NCBI GenBank assembly: GCA_030765065.1
Contig: CM060975.1
Coordinates: 199,486,507-199,550,506 of the forward strand
Source of the DNA: Deroplatys truncata
Lineage: Eukaryota > Arthropoda > Insecta > Mantodea > Mantidae
Direction: 5' to 3'
DNA length: 64,000 nucleotides
Shown: positions 10,479 to 21,346 of the stretch, piece by piece
Layout of the letters: each line of letters starts with the position of its first letter
Position numbering within the stretch: the first letter of the stretch is position 1
Notes under the pieces: model-generated
What the model was told of the DNA's origin: nothing
Databases searched by the model: none
What the model saw: only the letters and a program-made list of their open reading frames with translations
Made by a program: the position numbers and the translations under genes

Positions 10479-11342
10479 TTGATGTGTTACACTCACATGA
10501 CTTTCTCTACTCTTGTACAATCTAATTTTACAAACGCCTATTCTCCATATGCTTCATGTTAATCGAGATATCGAGATGTCAATCTTATTGGTAATTTTCT
10601 TGTAGATGCAAGGGGAATATGGTAGCTTTTAAGCGATAGTCAAATATTTTAACGCTGGTTGCTATGTGGCGCATTCCATTCTCTTTGCATGTCCAGGACA
10701 AAAAAAAATGAATAACGCATTTGAGAAAAAGTAAAAGTATTGGAAAATTTAAGGAAATAACCAGCAATATCTCGAAAACGGTTCACTCAACAAAAAAACT
10801 GTATATGACATAAATTGTGTATTTTAACGCGATCTACATTTTTTGTGTAGTAAAATTTTGTCTATCTCTTATGGATTACCAGTTATGCAAAAGTCGTTCA
10901 CAATGAAGAATACTTTTGGAGACATTCCCAGAAATTTCGAGATATAAATTTCATTTCTCATGACATTATCTTAAACATATGATATTTTCATCAAAATCGT
11001 TAGACCCATTTTTGAGAAAATTAAAATTTTCGAAAAATGTTCCATGTAAAGGGTAGTCTGGGGTGGGGGGATTTTCTTGAAAATCTTCGTGTCGCATCTC
11101 TGGAAGATACTGAACGTAGATAACAAGTTTGGTGTTTATCCGACTGTTAGTTTTTGAGTTATGCTGTTCACAGACACACACACACAGACACACACACACA
11201 GACACACACACGGACATGTTTCCAAAAATGCTTTTTTTGGATTCAGGAGGTCTCAAAACATGTATTTCCGGCGAAATCTCGGTATCGAATTTTTGGGTGG
11301 AATGCAATACTTCCCCTACTTACTATACGTAGTAGAGAAAGT
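10479..11342 (+). mobile_element. Family A element, young subfamily, full length, nested
   Basis: A complete 864-bp copy from TTGATGTGTTACACTCACAT to TACGTAGTAGAGAAAGT, inserted antisense into an A-tract of the older copy 9737-10478/11343-11432. Its CA region has the form CAGACACACACACACAGACA, an interrupted microsatellite. Confidence 0.9.
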
Positions 11343-11432
11343 AAAAAGTAAGAAGCTTAAGTAAGAATAGTTTGTATACCCACTAATAAACGATAGAGGG
11401 TAGAGAAACTCATTTTACACACAAACACATTT
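11343..11432 (-). mobile_element. Family A element, old subfamily, host (right part)
   Basis: The stem-loop end of the interrupted old copy: AAGCTTAAGTAAGAATAG, TTTGTATACCCACTAATAAA, GAGGGTAGAGAAACTCAT. The match to the uninterrupted copy at 3820-3905 shows the pieces were once contiguous with 9737-10478. Confidence 0.8.
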
Positions 11433-12133
11433 CTTATAGATATAAAGGGAATACAACAATCAAATATTTTAGAACTGGACGCTATACACTGGTCTTAAAC
11501 TTCCATACATTTGCATGCAATCGCCAGAAACCAGTGAGTGTTAACAGGACTTTAAAAAGAATGACTACGTAATGAACAAGTCGAACCATTAATAACGGAT
11601 ATCTCGAAATGGCTTATGCCACAAAAAAGTTAATTGAAATATATTGAGTGTTTTAAAGACACATACACCTTTTTATGTAGTATGTTTTCGTCTACGCTTA
11701 ACATTTACCAGTTATACAAGAATATACAGAAGTGGACTTCAAAGCTATTAACAGAAAATTTAAGGTATACATTTTATTTGTAATGCAAATATCTTTAATA
11801 TTTTTATAATAATTTTAATCAAACTCGTTAGAGCCATTATATATAACATTTTAAAAAAATCGAAAAGTGTTCATGTAGAGGGTAGTTAGAGGTGGGGGAT
11901 TTTCTTGAACGTCTTCGTGTCGCATCTTTGGAAGGTAGTGAGCCCAAATACTAAGTTTGTATTTATCCGATTTTTTTTGAGTAATGCTGTTCACAGACAC
12001 ACACAGAGCTTTTTCTGAAAATGTCTTTTTTGGATTAGGGGGCATCAAAACATATATTTCAAGTGAAATCTGGGTACCGAAGACTTTGGTGGAGTACAAT
12101 ACTTCCCTTGTTTACTACACACAAAGAGAGAGT
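11433..12133 (+). mobile_element. Family A element, old subfamily
   Basis: An old forward copy from TAGATATAAAGGGAAT to AAAGAGAGAGT, lacking the first roughly 150 bp. It includes AATTTAAGGTATACATTTTA, GTTAGAGGTGGGGGATTTTC and a short CACACACA. Strongly diverged. Confidence 0.75.
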
Positions 12134-12574
12134 AAAACTAAACTATCGGAAAATATTAGTAGTTCGTACTTTATTGTAAAATGGACCATTCTTTTAAAAT
12201 ACCACTCGTAACTGTTTCGGCGCAAGCAACCATCTCGCCTTCAGTTGTTGACTGGCTTGGTCAACAGTATGGGCTGACTAATCTATCACCAGATCGCAGA
12301 GGCTAATCCGGGCGAACATGACTGTGATAGTGATTAATTTTATTTTAGCTTAAGGATTTCTATTGTTCATTATCGTTGAACAAATAACGTGGAATACACA
12401 CGCGTTAAGTGCTTTGCAGAAACTCGGAATGAAAAACTTCTTCCTGGTTCTATAAAGATACACTTAACGCACTTAGATCGCAATATGCTATCTCTTTGCA
12501 GGACAAGAGGTTTAAATAGGGGTACGAGTAGGTCTAGGTACAGAGAGGGCTTTGCACCTCGATCTATAAGATCT
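12134..12574. other. Unassigned DNA with a potential hairpin
   Basis: No repeat assignment. A 10-bp inverted pair GCGTTAAGTG (12402-12411) and CACTTAACGC (12460-12469) encloses 48 bp and could form a long-loop hairpin. Confidence 0.35.
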
Positions 12575-13085
12575 TTTGTGCCTACGCCCCTGATGGTACG
12601 CCCCGAGTGGGAGGAGTGAGGTGAAAGAAGACAGACGGCGGCCGGATTATAGGCACGGCACGGGCAGAGGGTAGGGTCCCAACCGTTTACAGATTGAAAT
12701 TCCCCAAATGGCAGCTCCTGCAACCGAGCCCCCTCCCCCTGCAGTGCACATCCCACTGGGGGCTCCGGGACTCGGTGACCGACCACCATTCCGAGGACGA
12801 AGGGTTACATAGAGCATCCTTTTCCCCTGCCATGCAACGCTGAAACTCCCGCCGACACTCTCAACCCTGAAACAGACCAAGCAGATGAAAGGTGAAGTGA
12901 AATGATAATGGAGGTGAACTGGAGGGACAGGAAATTCGGTGGATGTAATGAACCTTTCCAGCATTCGCCTAGCGATCCGAGGAAACCCCGAGAAAACCCA
13001 TGGACCAGAAAGATGGGCCGCGGGAATCGAACCCACAAGCTCCCGAATGTGGGCCATAGACGTTACTCGCCGGGTTGCATGATGG
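12575..13085 (-). mobile_element. Large SINE-like repeat, family D, best-preserved copy
   Basis: This is the fullest of five family D copies. The right end read on the minus strand contains GGGTTCGATTCCCGCGG, a near-perfect RNA polymerase III B box, preceded by GGCCCACATTCGGGAG. The middle carries CCAGCATTCGCC and CCGAGGAAACCCCGAGAAAA. The left end is TGTGCCTACGCCCC. Length is about 0.5 kb, long for a SINE. Open frames of up to 150 codons cross it, but no protein is conserved among copies. Confidence 0.72.
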
Positions 13086-13821
13086 AACATTACCGTCATG
13101 CTTACACGATAGTGAAAAGGCTGGATGATGGAGCTATTGATGATGTAATTCAGGGTGTGTATGTGTGTTCACTGGAACAGAAACCAGTACCGATTGAGGG
13201 ATCTTCTTTGGGGTAGTGAATCTCTGTACTTTTTGTGTTCCCCTCAAACCGCTGAGCAACACACACAGCTGTCGGCTGATGAGAGGGTTTATCCTGCCTC
13301 ATGAAAAGGGTTGGCGGCGTGTGATGATAATCGACGAAGCAGTCGACTGTTAAACACAACTTTCACCCCTCTTTGTGAATGCGAGCCTCAAGTCATTAAG
13401 TAATATCCCTCTACTGGGTGCCCCTAGTTTATTTTGTCTGGGAGCAACTGCAGAGATGCACTTCCAGCTTATTATACCTGTAGTGAGGAGCTTATAGTTA
13501 TAATAATACAGAGATAATAAGTCGTATAATGTCCATGCAAATTTTCTTAGTTTCTATGTAGAAATTTACACAACATTCTCACCCCAATACCGTTTTACAA
13601 AGATTCCATGTACTACTTGACTTTTAAAGCAATGTTTTTACAATTTCTCGATGATTTATCGAAATAGGTACATAAGTTATCAGTGTCCGGATTTCGATGA
13701 CCTAAAAATGTTTGGAAAATGATTAATAAAATTACTAAAATAATTTAAAACTGACAATATTTGCAAAAAATGACCTATAACTGCGATTTAATTTATTAAA
13801 ATAGGGTACAGGAATAAAAAA
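13086..13821. other. Unassigned DNA
   Basis: No recognised repeat or coding signal. Short open frames around 13150-13360 show no recognisable motif. Confidence 0.35.
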
Positions 13822-14035
13822 TCTGATGTGTTACACTCACATGACTTTCTCTACTCTTGTACAAACTATTTTTACAAACGCTTATTCTCCATATGCTTCA
13901 TGCTAATCGAGAAGTTAATCTTATTGCTTATTTTCTTGTAGGTGCAAGGGATATTTAAGCGATAGTCAAATATTTTAAGAGCTGGTTGCTATGTGCCGCA
14001 TTCCATTCTCTTTGTATGTCCAGGATATAAAAAAA
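13822..14035 (+). mobile_element. Family A element, young subfamily, host (left part)
   Basis: Stem-loop end TCTGATGTGTTACACTCACA through GTCCAGGATATAAAAAAA. It is interrupted at the A-tract by 14036-14897 and continues at 14898 with TGAATAATGAATTCCC. Confidence 0.88.
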
Positions 14036-14897
14036 TCTGATGTGTTACACTCACATGACTTTCTCTACTCTTGTACAATATAATTTTACAAACGCCTATT
14101 CTCCATGTGCTTCATGTTAATCGAGATAATCGAGATGTCAATCTTATTGGTAATTTTTTGTAGATGCAAGGGAAATATGGTAGCTTTTAAGCGATAGTCA
14201 AATATTTTAACGCTGGTTGCTATGTGGCGCATTCCATTCTCTTTGCAGTCCAGGACATAAAAAAATGAATAACGAATTTGAGAAAAAGTATAAGTAATGG
14301 AAAATTTAAGGAAATAACAAGCAATATCTCGAAAACGGTTCACTCAACAAAAGAAATGTATATGACATAAGTTGTGTATTTTAATGCGATCTACATTTTT
14401 TGTGTAGTAAAATTTTGTCTATCTCTTATGGTTTACCAGTTATGCAAATGTGGTTCACAATGAAGAATACTTTTGGAGACATTCCCAGAAAATTCGAGAT
14501 ATACATTTCATTTCTCATGACATTATCTTAAACATATGATATTTTAATCAAAATCGTTAGAGCCATTTTTGAGAAAATTAAAATTTTCGAAAAATGTTCC
14601 ATGTAAAGGGTAGTCTGGGTTGGGGGGATTTTCTTGAAAACCTTCGTGTCGCATCTCTAGAAATACTGAACCTAAATACCAAGTTTGGTGCTTATCCGAC
14701 TGTTCGTTTTTGAGTTATGCTGTTCACAGACACACACACAGACACACACAGAGACACACACACACGGACATGTTTCCAAAACTGCTTTTTTTTGGATTCA
14801 GGAGGTCTCAAAACATGTATTTCCGGTGAAATCTCGGTATCGAATTTTTGGGTGGAATGCAATACTTCCCCTACTTACTATACGTAGTAGAGAAAGT
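14036..14897 (+). mobile_element. Family A element, young subfamily, full length, nested in same orientation
   Basis: A complete 862-bp copy. Because both host halves are recognisable on either side, this insertion fixes the element's ends: TCTGATGTG... at one side and ...AGTAGAGAAAGT at the other, with A residues shared at the junctions. Confidence 0.92.
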
Positions 14898-15508
14898 AAA
14901 AATGAATAATGAATTCCCATTTGAGAAAAAGTATTGGAAAATTTAAGGAAATAACAAGCAATATCTCGAAAATGGTTCACTCAACAAAAAAAATGTATCT
15001 GACATAAATTGTGTATTTTAACGCGATCTACATTTTTTGTGTCGTAAAATTTTGTCTATCTCTTATGGTTTACCAGTTATGCAAAAGTCGTTCACAATGA
15101 AGAATACTTTTGGAGACATTCCCAGAAAATTCGAGATATAAATTTCATTTGTCATGAAAATATCTTAAACATATGATATTTTAATCAGAATCGTTAGAGC
15201 TATTTTTGAAAATTAAAAATTTTCTAAAAATGTTTCATGTAAAGGGTAATCTGGGGTGGGGGGATTTTCTTGAAAACCTTCGTGTCGCATCTCTGGAAGA
15301 TACTGAACCTAAATACAATGTTTGGTGTTTATCCGACTGTTCGTTTCTGAATTATGCTGTTCACAGACGCACACACAGACATGTTTCCAAAAATGCCTTT
15401 TTTGGATTCAGGGGGCCTCAATGCATGTATTTCCGGTGAAATCTCGGTATGGAATTTTTGGGGTGGAATAAAATACTTCCCCTACTTACTATACGTAATA
15501 GAGAAAGT
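14898..15508 (+). mobile_element. Family A element, young subfamily, host (right part)
   Basis: Continues the copy at 13822-14035, from AAAAATGAATAATGAATTCC to ATACGTAATAGAGAAAGT, with a short CA tract near 15370. Confidence 0.88.
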
Positions 15509-15513
15509 AAAAC

Positions 15514-16222
15514 TCTTATGTGTAACATTCACATGACTTCTTCTACCCACTGTAGCTTATCATTACTAAGATAAATTATCTTCCTATCTACTTCATTTTA
15601 AACCAGATAAACGTTTCCGGAAACAGCTAGGTATATTACGTTTTTCGTTATAGATTCAAAGCGAAAAACGACAGTCAAATGTTTTAGAAGTGGACGCCAT
15701 ATGCTGTCCAAAAAGTTCCATACTCTTTCCATGACACCGCAAGAAACAACTGAAAAGCGACAGAACTTTAAAAGAACAACTAAATATTGGTCATTTCGAG
15801 ACATTAATAACAGACATTTCAGAAATGGCTGGTGCCATAAAGAAGTTGTTTGAAATAAACTGTATGTTTCAAAGGGATTTATATTTTTTGTGAAGTTGTT
15901 TTTCTCTGTCGCTTAATGTTTAATAGTTACACAAGGTTCTACAAAATTCCTTCCGAATGAAGGAAACTTCACAAGATGTTCCCAAAAAATTCAAGATATA
16001 CATTTTATTTGTCATGTAGATATCTTTAATATATGGTATTTTAATCAAAATCGTAAGTCCATTTTTCATAAAAAAAAAACTTCAGTGTAAAGGATATTTT
16101 GGGATGGGGAGGATTTTCTTGAAAATCTTCGTGTCGCATGTTTGGAAGGCACTGAACATCAATACCAAGTTTGAGTTTTTTTAATTATGCTATTCACAAA
16201 CACATACAGAGAGAGGGTGAGC

Positions 16223-16255
<33 letters not shown>

Positions 16256-16393
16256 ATACACACGAATCTTTTTCTAAAAATGTCCTTTTTGAATTCAGGT
16301 AGCTTCAAAACATATTTCTGGCTAAATCTCGGTATCGAATTTTTGGGTGGAGTGCAATACCTTCTCTACCTCTATGTACGTGGTAGAGAAAGT
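15514..16393 (+). mobile_element. Family A element, old subfamily, full length
   Basis: Runs from TCTTATGTGTAACATTCACA, with ACTTCTTCTACCCACT following, to GTGGTAGAGAAAGT. The internal microsatellite is partly converted to GAGA (16202-16256). It shows the old-subfamily organisation end to end without interruption. Confidence 0.85.
16202..16256 (+). repeat. GA-rich microsatellite
   Basis: GAGAGAG with GAGC interruptions, replacing most of the CA tract inside the family A copy at 15514-16393. Confidence 0.85.
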
Positions 16394-16565
16394 AAAAAAG
16401 CAGGTATGAGAATAATGATGAGATAATTTAGAAATTAATTGAAAATGAATATTTGTTCCATTTTCTTGTTTGGAGATTCTGAAAAAAAAAATTAAGATTT
16501 TTTTTTGAAGCGGGTCTTACAAAACTGTAACTTTTGTGTTCTGAAATTATATAAAGTTCATAGTG

Positions 16566-16872
16566 GGCTCAGTAGCTTAGCTGGTAGACACCTGCCTGCT
16601 GTGCGAAGGGTTTCGGGTTTTCGATTTCCGGCTGGATTGGGGATTTTTCTCTAGCCAAGATTATTTCCTATCTTCCCCAACGTCTGGAAGTATGAAAGAG
16701 AGTATAAATGCCTGTGTAGTCTAATGTTTGCCCAAAGAAAAACCAGAAATCGAATGACAACTGCATACGAATTAATATCATTGCCGATAGACAATATGTT
16801 CCAAAGGTACAAGGGTGCCTATATAACCATTGGAGTTAGACAATAAATGGAACACTAAAAAGAAAAAAAAGA
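16566..16872 (+). mobile_element. tRNA-derived SINE, family E
   Basis: The head reads GGCTCAGTAGCTTAGCTGGT (A-box-like) with a decayed B box (CGGGTTTTCGATTTCC). The body is CTGTGCGAAGGG, TTTTTCTCTAGCCAAGATTA, ATTGCCGATAGACAATA and ACAATAAATGGAACA, followed by an A-rich tail. It is collinear with 34571-34863. Non-coding, and not a functional tRNA because the 3' half cannot fold as one. Confidence 0.85.
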
Positions 16873-17707
16873 AATAAACAGGGAATGAAGAGGACCTCAC
16901 AGACTATGACAATAGCAATCACATGCAAAAATTATTAACGCGAAAAACGGAAAACTGACCTGTCTCGACCCTAGTTTGCGGCATGAATTCGTAACTGTAA
17001 TTATACCCGCTTCCCTGACAATAGCCACTCCTACACCTGCAAGCAAATATTTCCAGACTAGCTATTAAATAGGATTTTTTTCCAAGAATATACAAAGAAT
17101 ATATAAATAATATACACAGTTACCATTATTTCTGATGTTTTTACATAGGTTAACTTTTCAATGTCAAAGATATAAAAATTGTTACATACGCAATGCAAAT
17201 AGAAGAAACTGCCTAGACAAGGATACAAAGGGCAATAAAATGAGTAAGCAATGACGTAAAATAAATATCCTAAAATATAAATTGATATAAAATGACCAAA
17301 GTATTGCCCAATAAATATGAATTTTCATAATCTAGGACCCATGATAAGGATTAATGTGCACGTTAGCAACGTCTATGACGCAGCAATTAAAAGATAACAT
17401 GTCTTCAGGATCCGGGCTCTGTTCATTATCAATATAATCACTTATTATGATTCTATAATTATGCTTAGGATCTTTTTCAAAAATGAATTTTGTCACAAAT
17501 TATTTATTTTTACATTTATTCATTCATGACCTAGCCTCTGTTCAAAATTCTTAGTAAATTTAAATAATTATCTTAAATTGTGTAGTGGTAAGCATCAATG
17601 TAAAGGATTTTTCTTTCTGAATTTAATGCACCATATCTTCTACACTACCACCATCCTTATTAAATCTGAAATCCAAATGCTGCACAAATTTGAGTGCTTC
17701 AATTTTT
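16873..17707. other. Unassigned AT-rich DNA
   Basis: No repeat family, coding frame or structured feature recognised. Confidence 0.4.
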
Positions 17708-18548
17708 ACTTTCTCTACTACGTATAGTAAGTAGGGGAAGTATTGTATTCCATCCAAAAATTCGATACCGAGATTTCGCCGGAAATATATGTTTTTAAGC
17801 TCCCCTGAATCCAAAAAAAGCATTTTTGGAAACATGTCCGTGTGTGTGTGTGTGTGTGTGTCTCTATGAACAGCGTAACTCAGAAACGAACAGTCGGATA
17901 AACACCAAACTTGGTATTTAGGTTCAGTATCTTCCAGAGATGTGACACGAAGGTTTTCAAGAAAATCCCTCCACCTCAGATTACCCTTTACATGGAACAT
18001 TTTTCGAAAATTTTAATTTTCTGAAAAATGGCTCTAACGATTTTGAATAAAATATCATATGTTTAAGATATTTTTATGACAAATGAAATGTATATCTCGA
18101 ATTTTGTGGAAATGTCGCCAAAAGTAGTCTATTGTGAACGAGTTTTGCATAACTGGTAAAGCATAAGAGATAGACAAACTTTTACTACACAAAAAATGTA
18201 GATCCCGTTAAAATACACAATTTATGTCATATACATTTTTTTGTTGAGTGAACCATTTTCGGGATATTGCTTGTTATTCCCTTAAATTTGCAATACATTT
18301 TCGCAAATGGGAATTCGTTATTCATTTTTTTATGTCCTGGACATACAAAGAGAATGGAATGCGCCACATAGCAACCAGCGCTTAAAATATTTGACTATCG
18401 CTTAAAGCCTACCACATTCCCCTTGCATCTACAAGAAAATTAGCAATAAGATTTACATCTCGATTAACATGAAGCATATGGAGAATAAGCGTTTGTAAAA
18501 ATAGTTTGTACAAGAGTAGAGAAAGTCATGTGTGTGTAACACATCAGA
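17708..18548 (-). mobile_element. Family A element, young subfamily, full length
   Basis: A complete reverse copy, ACTTTCTCTACTACGTATAG to GTGTAACACATCAGA. It sits in a long T-tract; the sequence to its right is another reverse A copy starting inside TTTTGTTGAGTAAACC, so it inserted into that copy's A/T tract. Confidence 0.9.
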
Positions 18549-18866
18549 TTTTTTTTTTTTTTGTTGAGTAAACCATTTTCTAGATATTGCTTGTTATTCC
18601 CTTAAATTTGCAATACATTTTCGCAAATGGGAATTTGTTATTCATTTTTTTATGTCCTGAACATACAAAGAGAATGGAATGCGCCAATAGCAACCAGCTC
18701 TTAAAATATTTGACTATCGCTTAAAGCCTATCATATTCCCCTTGCACCTACAAGAAAATTAGCAATAAGATTAACATCTGGATTAACATGAAGCATATGG
18801 AGAGTAAGAGTTTTTAAAAATAGTTTGTACAAGAGTAGAGAAAGCATGTGATTGTAACGTATCAGT
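18549..18866 (-). mobile_element. Family A element, young subfamily, stem-loop third (host remnant)
   Basis: Matches 18235-18548 almost base for base (TATTGCTTGTTATTCCCTTA, GTAGAGAAAGCATGTGATTG) and ends TAACGTATCAG. The CA-tract two-thirds is not found to the left of the inserted copy, so it has been lost. Confidence 0.85.
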
Positions 18867-18902
18867 ATGTTTATAACAATTTCTGAAAATTGAAATTGAC
18901 TT

Positions 18903-19163
18903 TTTATTTATGGGGCTCTTTAACTGCTTTGGTTCTTAGGGCCTATTCTATATAGGCGTGAAATACCCGTAATTTTGCTCAGTGGCCTGTTTATCAGACT
19001 TGTGGTTCTTTTACGTGTCGTAAATCCACGACACGGGACCACCGGCTTTACTTTCCTTCCGAAGGAAGCTATGCTAAGCCATCGCCCTCCACCGGGTTTG
19101 TACCTGCGACCTTGGGAATTAGAGGCTATTATGGTAACCACTAAACCACGGAGGACGACAAAT
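18903..19163 (-). mobile_element. tRNA-derived SINE, family C
   Basis: On the minus strand it starts GTCGTCCTCCGTGGTTTAG (A box) and carries a B-box region decayed to GGTACAAACCC, then GAGGGCGATGG. The body CTTCGGAAGGAAAG ends with ATAAATAAAAAG. It is collinear with the forward copies at 55156 and 58633. Confidence 0.88.
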
Positions 19164-20329
19164 CGGTTCCTATTATTGCAGTATTTGTATATGACTTTAT
19201 ACAATATGATTCGATGATGTCTGATCTCAAATGTGTGTACATTTCTATTATCATCTGCACTATACCTATTTGCTTTACAATTCATTTAAATTTATGTATA
19301 TAGATAGCTTGTTCATTAATTTAGTTTCAAATGAAAAATGCAATGCCACTGTCGCTCTCCGTACGGAAGAACCATATTCAAATCCCGGCTGTGGCATTTA
19401 ATTTTTCAGTTGACTCTATATTAAAAATATGTCACAGACGTAGCTTGGTCTCTAAAAATATAATTAATTTTAATTAAGTATATAATAATAAATAAAATTC
19501 TACAAAAAACTTGTTAATTATTTATTGCAACATAAGCTTAAGTCACTCCTAGATATTGTTCTGAAAGTCGACAATCGCCAAATTAGCTATAACCAAAATA
19601 AGTTGAAAACGGGATTTAAATTACATTTATGATACAAATTCCCTGAAATCTCAAAATGATTAATCACGTTTAAAAGGAAAACAACACTAACCTTCTTCAA
19701 AATTTAGGCAAATAGCGTCATAAACATTGTTCAAAACACAGAAATGTGCTCCCTTGTCTCTTGTTAAAAGGAAAATGCATTCCCTTTTGGAAAACTGAAA
19801 AACAAAGAATCGCATGTTTTTAAGTTCAGTAATTAGACCCTTTATAAATAAGTATTCAAATTTTACTTTAAATTATACTGTTTGTGCTGTATGTATACTG
19901 AATACTTTCAATATACCTATAGCGTTATTTGGTGGATAATATATTGAAGGGATCTCAAAACGTTTGCTGGATCCTACTGTAGACTAAACTATAGTATTCA
20001 GTGCATTCCTTTGAATTGTTATTGAATCACTGATCGCTTTTATCTTATGCCTAAGTGAACTCACCATGAACATTTATACTGACGTGTATTTTATAAATCC
20101 AAAGGATTTAACCTTCAACATACATATCTAGCTACAATGATGTAAAATTTACGAAGCCCTTATTTCATTTCAACTTTTAATTAAGTGAAATTAGTATTTT
20201 CAAAAATATTTAGATGACTCAAAAACTTAAAATAATCATAGGGCGTTGAAACATAACATACTCGTTTTACAGAAATAATTCAAAGCAGTGTTAGTTTATT
20301 ATAAAATTAAGCATTAATTTATTTATATA
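19164..20329. other. Unassigned AT-rich DNA
   Basis: No coding frame or repeat family recognised across about 1.2 kb. Confidence 0.4.
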
Positions 20330-20935
20330 TATAGAGTGGACCATTTAAGTTGAGACTGCACAATATCTCCAAAACAAAGCGTTATAGAAAGAAATGTCTT
20401 TAATAAGAATTGTTTCATATATGGGGAAAGTAAACGCCATTAGTCGTGTTTTATTTGGACAAACCTACGTTTTGTGTGCTGTTTTCTCATTAGAAATGAT
20501 TTTTAATAAGCTGTTTATTTTGAGATGAGGAACAAAGAAACAAAATAAACAATTTTTGTTCCCGATTACGAAACGTAACTCGACCCTCAAATGACCATCC
20601 ATGGATGGTCCAACAATTCATTGTGTTCTTCGTACACAGCCATTCAGAATTTTCGTTGTTATTTACGTTAATTAATAACAATTGCAAAGTGCTTGATACA
20701 AATGTTGTTTAGTTTTTTATGAGAAGTGAGAAAACAATATAAGAAGGATAGGTTCCCATTTAAAAAAATGAAATTGACCCTAAAATGACCATTACAGTGT
20801 CCTCCAAATAAAATACGACTAATGGCATTTACTTTCCCCCATAATATCAAGCAACTTTTATTCCAGACATTTCTTTCTACAACGCTTAATATTGGAGATA
20901 TTGTACAGTCTGAACTTCAATGGTCCACCCCGTAT
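20330..20935. mobile_element. MITE with long terminal inverted repeats, about 606 bp
   Basis: The left arm (20330-20459) and right arm (20803-20935) are inverted copies of about 130 bp: GAGTGGACCATT.AAGTT.AGACTG, ACAATATCTCCAA, GAAAGAAATGTCT and GCCATTAGTCGT.TTTTATTTGGA appear in both. TATA lies at each outer edge, suggesting a TA target duplication. The 340-bp interior has no recognisable transposase. The arms are far longer than in typical mariner elements; superfamily unassigned. Confidence 0.82.
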
Positions 20936-21346
20936 ATTGTTTTATTTTGATAAACTCAAAATGAAAGATATGAATTTTGGTTACATGATCACATTTAACA
21001 ATTCACAAGTTAATTCCTTTTGTACCTTGTTTAACACGGACACTCTAAGATGAACACATATTAAGGAATTGTAAAATGTAATACTTCTTAAAGAACATTC
21101 GTTGAGGAAATTGAACGTTAAAACAACGTCGTAGACTAAAACTAACGTGTCACTGAAATCTGAAACAAAACACTAAACGATTCCAAGAGAGAAACATTCG
21201 AGTTAAAACTGTGATTTGCGTTCAGAGAGCAGTAGGTAGCTGTGTACTGAACAGCTACACTATCAACCATCACAGGCAATTCCTCTGAAAATCCCACCTG
21301 TATTGATGTTAACAGGGAGGGGGAGATGTACGGGGGATTGTTCACC
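20936..21346. other. Unassigned DNA
   Basis: No repeat match or coding signal recognised between the long-TIR MITE and the decayed Tc1-like element. Confidence 0.35.

Noticed and set aside
12647-13099. 150-codon minus-strand frame, superficially gene-like
   Set aside because: Again inside a family D repeat that carries a polymerase III-type head; composition explains the open frame.
18561-18866. Independent tandem duplication of a family A end
   Set aside because: Better explained as the residual host of the inserted copy 17708-18548, because the break falls within the homopolymer tract used in other nests.
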